Shown piece by piece: positions 41,433 through 49,408 of a stretch of 64,000 nucleotides of DNA. The DNA is from Methylobacterium sp. J-067 (GTDB lineage Bacteria > Pseudomonadota > Alphaproteobacteria > Rhizobiales > Beijerinckiaceae): the NCBI RefSeq assembly GCF_022829465.1, contig NZ_JAKSXZ010000058.1, positions 124,001-188,000 of the forward strand. Direction: 5' to 3'. The position numbers were made by a program, and so were the translations under genes. The notes under the pieces were generated by a model. The model saw only the letters and a program-made list of their open reading frames with translations. It was not told where the DNA came from and made no database searches. The stretch's first letter is position 1. Every line of letters starts with the position of its first letter.

Positions 41433-43592
41433 TCAGCCCGGCACGGGCCCGCCGGATCCGGCCAAGCTTTTGTCGGCAGTCGCGTTTCTGTTCGGTGCTT
41501 CCGTCCGTGTCACCCGCAGTGCAACCTGCCGCGGGTCCGCCCTGTTGCGGCGCAGCACGTGGTCCGCCCCCTCCGATGCGAAGTGCGGGTTGTAGAAGGG
41601 ATCGCCCGCGGCGATGGCCTCCTTCCAGCGCGCCTTGAACGCGGCGGTGTTCTCGGGGTGCTTCAGCAGCGCCTCGGCGGCGTTGCGCGTGGCGGATTCG
41701 TAGTGCCGGATCACCACGTCGCCGTCGTAGAGCACCCGGTATCCGCGCGCGCCGATCCGCAGGCACAGGTCGGTGTCGTTGAAGCCGATGTCGAGGGTCT
41801 CGTCGAAGCCGCCCACCTCCGCGAAGACCTCGCGCCGCGTCATCAGGCAGGCCCCCGTGACGGCGGAGACGTCGCGGGTGGAGGTGAGGGCGGCGTTGGG
41901 GCCCGCGTTGCGCACCCGGTCGAGATAGGCCGGGACCAGCTTTAGGGCATGCTCGGCCGGCCCGCTGAAGCCGACGATGACGCCGGCATGCTGCACGAGG
42001 TCGTTGCCGTAGACGAGCATCGGCCCGACGGCGCCGACATCCCGCCGCCCGGCAAGGGACCGCAGCCGCCCGAGCCAGCCGTCAGAGACGATCTCGACGT
42101 CGTTGTTGAGGAACAGCACGAAGGGGGCCTGCGCCCCATGGGCCCGCACGGCCTCGTTGTTCATGCGCGAGAAGTTGAACCGGCCCCGGTAGGGGTGGAG
42201 GCGCGCCCGCCCCTCGGCCTCCAGCCGCGCGAGATAGCGCCGCGTCGCCGGATCGTCCGACTCGTGATCGACGATCACGAGGTCGTACTCGGCCCTCGGG
42301 GTGTGCCGCTCGATCGACTCGACGGTCGTCTTGAGGAAGGCCAGGGCATTCTTGGTCGGGACGACGATGAGCGTCCGGCCCGGCACGTCGGGCCAGATCA
42401 CCCGGTAGGTGTTGAAGGTGTGGCCCGGCACCACCGCGCAGCCGGGATGGACCCGCGCGAGGGATCGCGCCAGCGCTTGGCAGGTGTTGGCCGTGACCTG
42501 GTCCGCCTTGCCGTGGCCGGTGCTCGTGCGGTGCGTCCGCCAGCGGTAGAGGAACAGCGGCATATGCGCGACCGCCCGGGCCCGCTCCAGCGCGCGCAGG
42601 ACGAAATCCACGTCCTGCGAGACCGGCAGGCTCTCGTCGAAGCCGCCGGCCGCGTGGACGAGGGCCTTCCGGCAAGCCACGAAGTGCACGAAGTAGGGGT
42701 GGCAGAGGTAATAATCGAAGGAGAGGGCGGGGCGGCCTGAGAATTCGAGGAAATGGTCGATGTTCTCGTCGGTCACGACCTCGTCGCTGTAGGCGAGATC
42801 GACCTCCTCCCGCAGGAAGGCCATCGCCATCGCATGGAGGGCCGAGGGCTCCAGCACGTCGTCGTGGTCCATGAAGGCGACGATGTCATGCGAGGCCGCC
42901 GCGACGCCGGCATTCGTGGCCTTGGCGATCCCACCGTTCGTGGCGGTCCTGACGATCGTGATGCGGGGATCGGCCGCCGCGTGGCGGGCGAGGATCGCGG
43001 CCGTGTCCGGCGCCGTGGAGCAATCGTCGACGCAGACCAGTTCCCAGCGCCCGTACCACTGGGCGGTGACGCTGGCGATGGCCTGTTCGAGCCACGTGGT
43101 CGGCGTGTTGTAGACCGGCATGATCACGCTGATGGCGGGGGCGTCGGCCCGGCCGTGGCGGCGCATGAACCGCGCCGCCGTCGCCGCCGGCACGGATCTC
43201 AGGCGGTCGCGGAAGCGGACGAAGTTCGGGTTGACGTCGATCCGCACGGGGCTTCCGAGGATCGGCCGGCCCGTCGCCGCGTCGCGGATCTCCACCGTGT
43301 CCCCGGCCGCGAAGGCGATCCCGGCCGGCAGGTCGAGGCGGAAGCCGGTGAGGAGCTTGCCGTGCCCCGCCTTGGCGACGTCGTCGCGGGCGATGTCTGT
43401 GGCACCGCGCGCCACCACGGCGCCGTGATGGAGGATCTCGATCCCGATGGCCCGGTCACGGTCGGCGGTGTCGAGGGCCCAGCCCTTCACGAAGGTCTCG
43501 CAGGCGATGTCGACATGGCCGACCACGCCCGGCGGGGGCTTGGCGGTCCCGAGCAGCCTGCGCAGCCATCGCTTCAGCGGCCTCGTGACCAT
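41433..43592 (-). CDS. Tandem-domain family 2 glycosyltransferase
   Basis: The 719-residue product has an N-terminal beta-rich domain (about 1-150) and two GT-A domains in series. The first has 'AISVIMPVYNTPTTWLEQAIASV' near residue 154 and the metal-binding acidic motif 'FMDHDDVLEPSAL'. The second has 'TLIVVPTKNALAFLKTTVESIERHTP' and 'FVLFLNNDVEI', plus 'DVSAVTGACLMTRREVF' and 'FNDTDLCLRI'. These enzymes build surface polysaccharide or O-antigen from nucleotide sugars. It is the last gene of a three-gene set with the other glycosyltransferase and an unknown protein, separated from the former by 28 bp. Confidence 0.9.
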   Translation of the reverse strand: MVTRPLKRWLRRLLGTAKPPPGVVGHVDIACETFVKGWALDTADRDRAIGIEILHHGAVVARGATDIARDDVAKAGHGKLLTGFRLDLPAGIAFAAGDTVEIRDAATGRPILGSPVRIDVNPNFVRFRDRLRSVPAATAARFMRRHGRADAPAISVIMPVYNTPTTWLEQAIASVTAQWYGRWELVCVDDCSTAPDTAAILARHAAADPRITIVRTATNGGIAKATNAGVAAASHDIVAFMDHDDVLEPSALHAMAMAFLREEVDLAYSDEVVTDENIDHFLEFSGRPALSFDYYLCHPYFVHFVACRKALVHAAGGFDESLPVSQDVDFVLRALERARAVAHMPLFLYRWRTHRTSTGHGKADQVTANTCQALARSLARVHPGCAVVPGHTFNTYRVIWPDVPGRTLIVVPTKNALAFLKTTVESIERHTPRAEYDLVIVDHESDDPATRRYLARLEAEGRARLHPYRGRFNFSRMNNEAVRAHGAQAPFVLFLNNDVEIVSDGWLGRLRSLAGRRDVGAVGPMLVYGNDLVQHAGVIVGFSGPAEHALKLVPAYLDRVRNAGPNAALTSTRDVSAVTGACLMTRREVFAEVGGFDETLDIGFNDTDLCLRIGARGYRVLYDGDVVIRHYESATRNAAEALLKHPENTAAFKARWKEAIAAGDPFYNPHFASEGADHVLRRNRADPRQVALRVTRTEAPNRNATADKSLAGSGGPVPG

Positions 43593-43620
43593 CCTGCGCT
43601 CTTCGGTTGGGGTCGCGGCA

Positions 43621-45720
43621 TCACACCCGGTAATGGGCCGAGTTCCGGGACAGGTTGACGTTGTAATAGGGATCGGCGCGCAGCTGCGCGCCCCAGCGGC
43701 CGAGCATCACCCGTGTCTCGGCCTCAAACCGCGCCTTCTTCTCGGGGGTGTCCTCGGGGCCGCGGCTCTTCGATTCGTGGTGGATCAGCTTGGCGAAGGG
43801 CGTCCAGACGATCCGGTAGCCGGCCTCGCGGATCCGCAGGCAGAGATCGACGTCGTTGAAGGCGACCTTGAGCGCCTGCGCGTCGAACCCCCCGACCTCC
43901 GCAAACACCGTGGCGCGCAGCGCGAGGCAGGCGCCCGTCACCGCCGAGACCTCGTGGGCCAGCACCATGCGCGCGAAATAGCCGGGATCGGCATCCGGCA
44001 TGGCGAGATGGCTGTGGCCGGCGACGCCGTCGATGCCGAGTACGATGCCCCCGTGCTGGATCGTCCGGTCGGGGTAGAGCAGCTTGGCGCCCACCGCCCC
44101 GATCTTCGGCCGCGCCGCCTGCCGCACCATCTCGGTGAGCCAGCCCGGCTCGATCACCTCGATGTCGTTGTTAAGGAACAGCAGGACCGGGCCGGTCGCC
44201 GCCGCCGCGCCCCGGTTCGACAGGTCGGAGAAGTTGAACGGGCCGGGCACGGGCACCACCCGCACCCGGGGCTCGGCCGAGAGGCCCGCGAACAGGGCCG
44301 CCGTGGCGGGTTCGCAGCTGTCGTTGTCGACGATCACCACCTCGATGTCCGGGTAGTCGGTGGCGCCGAGCAGCCCGTCGAGGGTCACCGCCAGCAGGTC
44401 CGCCCGGTCGCGGGTCGGGATGATCACCGAGACCTTCGGCGGGGGCGAGGGCAGGGGGTGGACGAGGCGGTTGAACCCCTCCGGCCCGCGCTCGGCGCGG
44501 GCGCCGAGGGGGGCGGCCGCCTCCTCCAGGGCGCGCAGCCGCGCCGCCTCGCTTCTGGCCAGCGCCCGGTCGGAGAAGGTGCCGGAGCCCCCCGCCGCGC
44601 GCCAATGGTAGAGCACCCGCGGCACGTGGCGGATGCGCGCCGGGTCGAGCCCCGCCGTCAGGCGCAGGAGCAAGTCGTGGTCCTGGCTGCCCTCGAAGCC
44701 GGGGCGCAGGCCCCCCGTCGCCCGCAGGGCGTCGGTGCGCATCGCCGTGAGGTGGTTGATGTAGTTCTGGCCGTAGAGCAGTTCCCGGTCGAAATCCGCC
44801 TTGAAATGCGGCTCGAACCGGCGCCCCCGCCCGTCGATCTTGTCTTCGTCGCTGTAGACGAGGACGAGGCCGGGATCCTCGCGGGCCGCGCGGACGACTT
44901 CGTAGAGGGCGTCGGCGGCGAGGACGTCGTCGTGGTCCATGAAGGCGCACCACGCGCCGCCGGCCATGGCCAGCGCGTCGTTGGTGGCCCGCGCGATGTG
45001 GCCGTTCTCCCCCCGCCGATGGACGCGGATGCGCGGATCGGCGGCGGCGGCGCGGGCGAGGAGGCGCGCGACCGCCGGATCGGTCGAGGCGTCGTCGACG
45101 GCGCAGAGCTCCCAATGGGGGTAGATCTGCGCGCGCAGGGAGGCGAGGGCGGCCCGCAGCACCTTGGGGGCGGGGTTGTGGACCGGCATCAGCACCGACA
45201 CGAGGGGCGGCTCGCGCCATGTGGCGATCTCGGCGGCGAGGGCGGCCCATTCCGGCCCGCGCCGCCGATGGGCCGCGATCCAGCGGGGATAGCCGGTCTC
45301 CCGGCGGCCGTTCAGGGCGCGCTCCATCAGGCCCCGGGCGCGGACCTTCTTGCCGAGGAGGCGCCATTTCAGCGCCGTGAGCGAGAGGCCGGGGGCCCGC
45401 CGGAGGGCGCGCAGCATCAGGAACGGCCGGGCGAGGCGGCGCAGGCGCGCATCCCGCAGGGAGGCGGGCATCCGGCCGAGACGGGTGCTGATCCTCAGTT
45501 CCACCGCCTCCGGCGGCACCCGCCCGGTCCAGAGGTAGGCGCCGCCGCCGAGGGATTCCTCGTGCAGCAGCGTGCCGGGACGCCCGTGCGGGCCGATGAA
45601 GGCCAGGGCGAAGCCCACCGCCTCGGCGGCCGGATCGTCCGCGAAGCGCAGGTCGACCCAGCGGCCACGCAGGGACGCGACCGGCAGGCGCAGGCCGTCC
45701 GGCCCCTCGGCGAGGGCCAT
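43621..45720 (-). CDS. Tandem-domain family 2 glycosyltransferase
   Basis: The 699-residue product has the same layout as its downstream neighbour: an N-terminal beta-rich/basic linker (about 1-175), a GT-A domain with 'LVSVLMPVHNPAPKVLRAALASL' and 'FMDHDDVLAADAL', and a second with 'KVSVIIPTRDRADLLAVTLDGLLGATDYPDIEVVIVDND' region and 'VLLFLNNDIEVI'. It ends in 'DPYYNVNLSRNSAHY'. The two proteins probably arose by duplication. The start at ATG 45720 is preceded by GGAAGG; a GTG two codons earlier overlaps the upstream stop (GTGA). It may assemble cell-surface or exported glycan. Confidence 0.9.
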   Translation of the reverse strand: MALAEGPDGLRLPVASLRGRWVDLRFADDPAAEAVGFALAFIGPHGRPGTLLHEESLGGGAYLWTGRVPPEAVELRISTRLGRMPASLRDARLRRLARPFLMLRALRRAPGLSLTALKWRLLGKKVRARGLMERALNGRRETGYPRWIAAHRRRGPEWAALAAEIATWREPPLVSVLMPVHNPAPKVLRAALASLRAQIYPHWELCAVDDASTDPAVARLLARAAAADPRIRVHRRGENGHIARATNDALAMAGGAWCAFMDHDDVLAADALYEVVRAAREDPGLVLVYSDEDKIDGRGRRFEPHFKADFDRELLYGQNYINHLTAMRTDALRATGGLRPGFEGSQDHDLLLRLTAGLDPARIRHVPRVLYHWRAAGGSGTFSDRALARSEAARLRALEEAAAPLGARAERGPEGFNRLVHPLPSPPPKVSVIIPTRDRADLLAVTLDGLLGATDYPDIEVVIVDNDSCEPATAALFAGLSAEPRVRVVPVPGPFNFSDLSNRGAAAATGPVLLFLNNDIEVIEPGWLTEMVRQAARPKIGAVGAKLLYPDRTIQHGGIVLGIDGVAGHSHLAMPDADPGYFARMVLAHEVSAVTGACLALRATVFAEVGGFDAQALKVAFNDVDLCLRIREAGYRIVWTPFAKLIHHESKSRGPEDTPEKKARFEAETRVMLGRWGAQLRADPYYNVNLSRNSAHYRV

Positions 45721-45722
45721 CC

Positions 45723-46769
45723 TCACGCCTTCCAGATCTTGTCGACCGTGTCCTTCACCGCATCGGTGAGGGCGACGTCATAGACCAGCATCTCGTGCAC
45801 CGCCTTCACCGAGCGGAGCCGTTCCGCGAGGGCGACGGTCTCGGCCGGCAGGGGGGTGGCGGCGGGGACGGGGATGTCCAGGCCCAGCCGGTCGATGAGG
45901 GTCGAGGCGAAGGCCTCGAACCGCTCCCGGTGGCCGACGATGCCCACGCGAGCGATCACCTCGATGGCGGCGATCGAGTGGCCGGGGAACAGCCGGTCCT
46001 CCGGCATGCGGGTGGCGAGCTGGCGGATCAGCGGGTTGTAGAGCAGCCGGTAGGCCGGCTCGGGCAGCATGCGGAAGTAGCGCTTCAGGCTGCGCAGGTC
46101 GGTCAGGTCGTAATCCGCCGAGAACAGCGCGGCCTCCGCGAGGGGGCCAAGGCGCCAGCGCCGGGACGGGTCCGCCCCCTCGGCCGCCCGGCTGCGCAGC
46201 CACAGCATCCGCATCGCCATCTCGACATAGGGATCCTGGACCAGGATGCTGGTGAGCATCATGTCCGGCATCATGAAATGCTCGTAGCGGGGTACGATCA
46301 GCGCCCCGGACAGGAACAGCGAGGGCATGATCTGGCTGCCGAGAATGCTGGTCAGCACCTCGTCGGTCAGCCGGTGCAGGCCGAAATGGCTGTGCCGGAA
46401 GAACGGGAACAGGGCCGTCTGGAACGTGGTCTCGGGCTCGATCCCGGTGTTGATGAGCAGGAAGCGCTGCTGCACCATCCCCTCGTCGGGCAGGCGGCGG
46501 TAGACCCGGACGTTGGTGTCGGAATCGTAGAGTTCGAGGTCGGCCATCCCCGTGATGCCGGGCACCTCCTCCTCGGTGAGGCGGAAGGTACACTGGCCGG
46601 TGGAGTGCCAGCCGAACTGCTTGAAGTTCTCGTCCACCAGGGCGGCGGGCACGTCCGCGATGCGCCGCCCCCCGGCCGAGACGGCGACCCGGCTGACGGC
46701 GAGGGGATTGTCCGGCACGATCCAGCCCTGGATCAGGTTGCCCGTATCGCAATCGATGTGGAAGCGCAT
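45723..46769 (-). CDS. Unrecognised protein heading a glycosyltransferase operon
   Basis: The 348-residue product starts MRFHIDCDTGNLIQGWIVPD. It has a beta-rich first third similar in style to the N-terminal domains of the two following glycosyltransferases, then 'LINTGIEPETTFQTALFPFFRHSHFGLHRLTDEVL' and a helical C-terminal two-thirds with 'HFMMPDMMLTSILVQDPYVEMAMRMLWLRSRA'. The latter resembles segments of sulfotransferase-like or glycan-associated proteins, but I see no PAPS-binding loop. The stop overlaps the start of the glycosyltransferase gene, so it is part of that transcription unit. Function unassigned. Confidence 0.82.
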   Translation of the reverse strand: MRFHIDCDTGNLIQGWIVPDNPLAVSRVAVSAGGRRIADVPAALVDENFKQFGWHSTGQCTFRLTEEEVPGITGMADLELYDSDTNVRVYRRLPDEGMVQQRFLLINTGIEPETTFQTALFPFFRHSHFGLHRLTDEVLTSILGSQIMPSLFLSGALIVPRYEHFMMPDMMLTSILVQDPYVEMAMRMLWLRSRAAEGADPSRRWRLGPLAEAALFSADYDLTDLRSLKRYFRMLPEPAYRLLYNPLIRQLATRMPEDRLFPGHSIAAIEVIARVGIVGHRERFEAFASTLIDRLGLDIPVPAATPLPAETVALAERLRSVKAVHEMLVYDVALTDAVKDTVDKIWKA

Positions 46770-47073
46770 GCTCCGAAACTCAGCCCACCGGAACCGGGTC
46801 CGGGCCTCGGCCGGTGCTCGGCGACGGATTACAGGAGCGGGCGGGTCTCCACAATACGAGACGCCCCCAGCGGGCAATCGGGAAAACCGGCTTGCGCCCC
46901 CCGCCGCCAGCGGCTATAGCCCCCGCCCACCGGCACCCAACGGTTGCCGGCCCGGACTCGTCGCTCGGTGGAAGGGCAGACCCTTGACAGGGTCGGGCCA
47001 ATCTTCGAGACGCTTTCGATCCGGCTGGACTGTTTCGAAGCGTTTGGATTCCTCGTATCCGAACGGTCGAGAT
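46770..47073. other. Spacer with the tRNA promoter region
   Basis: There is no convincing gene in this 304-bp gap. The left side should carry the promoter of the minus-strand glycan operon. On the plus strand a TTGACA at 46984-46989 is a possible -35 box for the tRNA, but the -10 position (47007-47012) is poor, so this is tentative. Confidence 0.4.
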
Positions 47074-47148
47074 GGAGACGTAGCACAGCGGTAGTGCATT
47101 CCCTTGACATGGGAAAGGTCACAGGTTCGATCCCTGTCGTCTCCACCA
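47074..47148 (+). tRNA. tRNA-Val (anticodon GAC)
   Basis: A complete cloverleaf is readable. The 7-bp acceptor stem GGAGACG pairs with CGTCTCC at 47138-47144. The D loop is AGCGGTAG. The anticodon stem TTCCC/GGGAA encloses the loop TTGACAT with anticodon GAC at 47106-47108, and the T arm is ACAGG-TTCGATC-CCTGT. Discriminator A is at 47145 and CCA at 47146-47148 is genome-encoded. It decodes GUC/GUU valine codons. Confidence 0.97.
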
Positions 47149-47159
47149 TCCGTCCACGC

Positions 47160-47702
47160 TCAGGGCATAAGTGAGCCCGGCGGCGCCGAAGCCCTCAGAA
47201 TCGCCATCACCGCCTCCGGTGAGATTGGGCAGCCGGCCGGCACGATGACCTTCACGGCCAATTCATCGATGGCCGGCATCCGGTCCCCCGTCAGCCGCGC
47301 CGAGGCCAGCCGCGCGAGATAGATCGCGTTGAGGCGGATCGTGATGAACCGGCTGTCGAGGACGCGGCCCCGATAGACGTAGGCGACATGGTCCGTCGGC
47401 CCGGGACGGCCGACGAGGGACGGATCCGGCTGGTAGGGACTGGCCTCAACGAAATCGACCGCGATCGGCGCGGCGCACTCCGCGACGCGCATCGTGAGGG
47501 GTCCGGCGGCAGCGCGCGGCCACAGCCCTCCCATGCCGAGGTCGACGGGGCCGCCGGAGGCTTCCCAGCCGTCCCGATGGGCGGGCGGCGCCTGGCGCCG
47601 GGAGACCTCGACCCGGACCACCACCGACGCGACGACGAGGGCGCAGAGCAGCGCGAGGCCGCCCCGCGCCCAGGGGGTCAGCGGTGCGGCATGGGCCGGC
47701 AT
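47160..47702 (-). CDS. Membrane-anchored periplasmic protein, EpsI-like, of an exosortase unit
   Basis: The 180-residue product starts MPAHAAPLTPWARGGLALLC with one N-terminal transmembrane helix (about residues 13-28), then a periplasmic domain with 'YVYRGRVLDSRFITIRLNAIYLARLASARLTG' and two Cys pairs at a distance. Its size, topology and place directly after an exosortase recall EpsI/DUF3485 proteins that accompany exosortases, but sequence similarity is not obvious, so the name is by context. The gene overlaps the exosortase 3' end by 25 nt. The gene ends 11 bp from the tRNA in convergent orientation. Confidence 0.72.
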   Translation of the reverse strand: MPAHAAPLTPWARGGLALLCALVVASVVVRVEVSRRQAPPAHRDGWEASGGPVDLGMGGLWPRAAAGPLTMRVAECAAPIAVDFVEASPYQPDPSLVGRPGPTDHVAYVYRGRVLDSRFITIRLNAIYLARLASARLTGDRMPAIDELAVKVIVPAGCPISPEAVMAILRASAPPGSLMP

Positions 47703-48529
47703 GCGCCTCTCTCCACGCAGAGCAGGATGGGAACGATGGCGGCCGCGACGGAGCCCAGCGCCACCACGGTCGCGCCCGATCCGTCGTGCCAGAACAGGTA
47801 GGCCTCCCGCGAGGGCAGCATCGCCAGGATGCGCGTGACGTTGACGGCGACCACGAGGCAGGCGCTCACGCCGAGGGCGCGGGCGGCCGCCGCATCCGCC
47901 GGGTGCCGGGCGATCTTCAGGATCGAGAGCCAGATCAGCACCGTCAGCGACAGGTTGTGGAACGAGGAGCACCCTTCCAGGAGGACGACCGACCAATCGC
48001 CGCGCACGGAGATCCGGGCGCCGTCGACGGCGATGCCGTCGAAGAGCAGGCGTCCGAACCGCTGGATGACGGCGACCTCGAACACCTCGATCAGCTGGTA
48101 GGCGAGCTTGAAGAGCAACTTGCCCCACAGTTCGTAGACCGACAGCGCGAGCCACATGTGGCTGAGGTCGCGCAGGAGCCGGTCGGACCGTCTCGCGAGG
48201 AGGAACCACATCCCGGCGAGGGTCGTGGCCAGGTAGACGCCGTGATGCTCCGGCACGAACCACGCCAGCGCGGCCACAAGCAGGACCACGAGGTCGCCGC
48301 GGCCGAGGACGGCGCGGGGGCCGGCGAGGACCAGCGACACGCAGGCCGCCAGCCCGAACGCTTCACCGATGTTGAATTCGACGAGACGCTGTGCGGTCTG
48401 CGCGGCTTCGAGCAGGTGCCGTTGCGCGACGGCGGACAGGACGGTGCCGCAGGCGAAGACCAGCAGGGCGCTGCCGCCCGCTCCGAGCCGTGCGGCGGCG
48501 CTCCCGCCGCGCAGGGCCGCGACCCTCAC
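47678..48529 (-). CDS. Exosortase (EpsH-family transpeptidase-like protein)
   Basis: The 283-residue integral membrane protein has about eight hydrophobic helices. The exosortase active site is intact: Cys187 in 'VVLLEGCSSFHNLSL', Arg233 in 'VVAVNVTRILAML' and His248 in 'AYLFWHDGSGATVVAL'. Exosortases cleave C-terminal PEP-CTERM-type sorting signals and probably attach the protein to a surface glycan. The GTG start overlaps the stop of the preceding gene, whose product has such a C-terminus, and the 3' end overlaps the next gene. An adjacent glycosyltransferase operon fits the usual link of exosortases with exopolysaccharide genes. Confidence 0.9.
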   Translation of the reverse strand: MRVAALRGGSAAARLGAGGSALLVFACGTVLSAVAQRHLLEAAQTAQRLVEFNIGEAFGLAACVSLVLAGPRAVLGRGDLVVLLVAALAWFVPEHHGVYLATTLAGMWFLLARRSDRLLRDLSHMWLALSVYELWGKLLFKLAYQLIEVFEVAVIQRFGRLLFDGIAVDGARISVRGDWSVVLLEGCSSFHNLSLTVLIWLSILKIARHPADAAAARALGVSACLVVAVNVTRILAMLPSREAYLFWHDGSGATVVALGSVAAAIVPILLCVERGACRPMPHR

Positions 48530-48936
48530 GCCACACGCGGGGTTGCGCGATCACGCCGCCGCCGCAGGATCGCGACGGTCGCCCCGACCAAGAGCAGGGC
48601 GAGGCCGGCATTCACCTCGGGCGAGGGGGCTCCGCCGGAGCCGCCTCCGCCGAGGCTCGCCCCGCCGCCGCCGCCGGAACTCACTTCGAGCAGGACCGCC
48701 CCGAAGGACCGGCTCGGCGTCCGGTTCACCGCAGCCCCATCCTGAAAACCGCCGGACGCCGGGGCGGCAAGGGCACGCGTGACGGCGAGGGGCGAACCGG
48801 AGAGGAACAGACGCGGGTCGGCGCCGACGGCATGATCGACCGACAGGCTCGATGAAGGATTGCCGCTTCCGGCAGTCACGGGACTGCACAGGCACAGCCC
48901 AACTTCATTGAAAAAGCACGTACCTACGTAGTTCAT
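48526..48936 (-). CDS. Probable dedicated exosortase substrate with PEP-CTERM-like tail
   Basis: The 136-residue product ends with a tripartite sorting signal: motif SPEVNAG at 105-111, a hydrophobic helix 'LALLLVGATVAIL' at 112-124 and RRRRDR at 125-130. A run of Gly/Ser (88-102) separates it from the body. The motif resembles variants of PEP-CTERM such as VPEID-type tails. Its stop overlaps the exosortase start. Unlike most substrates, no Sec signal peptide is visible: the frame cannot be extended upstream (an in-frame TGA is 4 codons before the ATG), and the first 35 residues are only mildly hydrophobic with three Cys. Confidence 0.75.
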   Translation of the reverse strand: MNYVGTCFFNEVGLCLCSPVTAGSGNPSSSLSVDHAVGADPRLFLSGSPLAVTRALAAPASGGFQDGAAVNRTPSRSFGAVLLEVSSGGGGGASLGGGGSGGAPSPEVNAGLALLLVGATVAILRRRRDRATPRVA

Positions 48937-48955
48937 GACAAAAACTCAGATAAAA

Positions 48956-48968
48956 TGTCATGATGACA
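48956..48968. promoter_or_regulatory. Palindrome upstream of the exosortase unit
   Basis: TGTCAT (48956-48961) and ATGACA (48963-48968) form a perfect inverted repeat about one base, 20 bp upstream of the substrate gene's ATG; a further ATGACA overlaps the start codon region at 48935-48940. The AT-rich surroundings suggest a promoter/operator. Confidence 0.35.
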
Positions 48969-49139
48969 CTAATCTTCCGAAGTGAAATCAGTCGCAACCC
49001 TTAAGCGTCGTTAACGATGATGAGTCACAGGTAAGTTTAACGGACGATCGCGGCGCAACACACGAATGGCCGAGCTTTGGCGAGTCCTGAGATGGAATCG
49101 CGGCACCAATACTGGCGCGCGGGCCGCGGAAACGACAAA

Positions 49140-49166
49140 GCCCGCCGCGGCGGGGGCCGGGCGGGC
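49140..49166 (-). terminator. Terminator of the 44-aa gene
   Basis: On the minus strand GCCCGCC (49166-49160) and GGCGGGC (49146-49140) pair over 7 bp with a GC-rich loop and are followed by TTTGTCGTTT. It lies 36 bp beyond the stop of the small gene at 49202-49336. Confidence 0.6.
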
Positions 49167-49201
49167 TGCGAGGATACGGGCCTGGGCTCAGGCCGCGTGC
49201 G

Positions 49202-49336
49202 TCAGATCAGATAGACGGTGCCGGCGGCCTTGAAGGCCTTGGGGCAGTTGCTGCCATCGACGAGCCTCTGCGCCTCGGCGAGCGTGAGCTGCCGTGACAT
49301 CGCCACCTCCGCGAGGGTCATCCACTTGCTGGTCAT
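49202..49336 (-). CDS. 44-aa small protein
   Basis: The ATG at 49336 has a strong GGAGGA about 7 nt upstream, and a hairpin-plus-U-rich terminator follows the stop, so this short frame forms a complete transcription unit. The product MTSKWMTLAEVAMSRQLTLA... is amphipathic and ends '...CPKAFKAAGTVYLI'. No family is recognised. A longer in-frame start exists at 49393 but has no binding site. Confidence 0.6.
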   Translation of the reverse strand: MTSKWMTLAEVAMSRQLTLAEAQRLVDGSNCPKAFKAAGTVYLI

Positions 49337-49408
49337 GCCGGGTCCTCCTGTTCCGCGTTTCCCGCTTAACGAGGATGGACGGGTTTTGTTCACGGCCGGG
49401 AGGGCCGG

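Noticed and set aside
47074..49400. The tRNA-Val as an integration site for an island carrying the exosortase unit
   Set aside because: I found no direct repeat of the tRNA 3' end elsewhere in the window, and no integrase gene.
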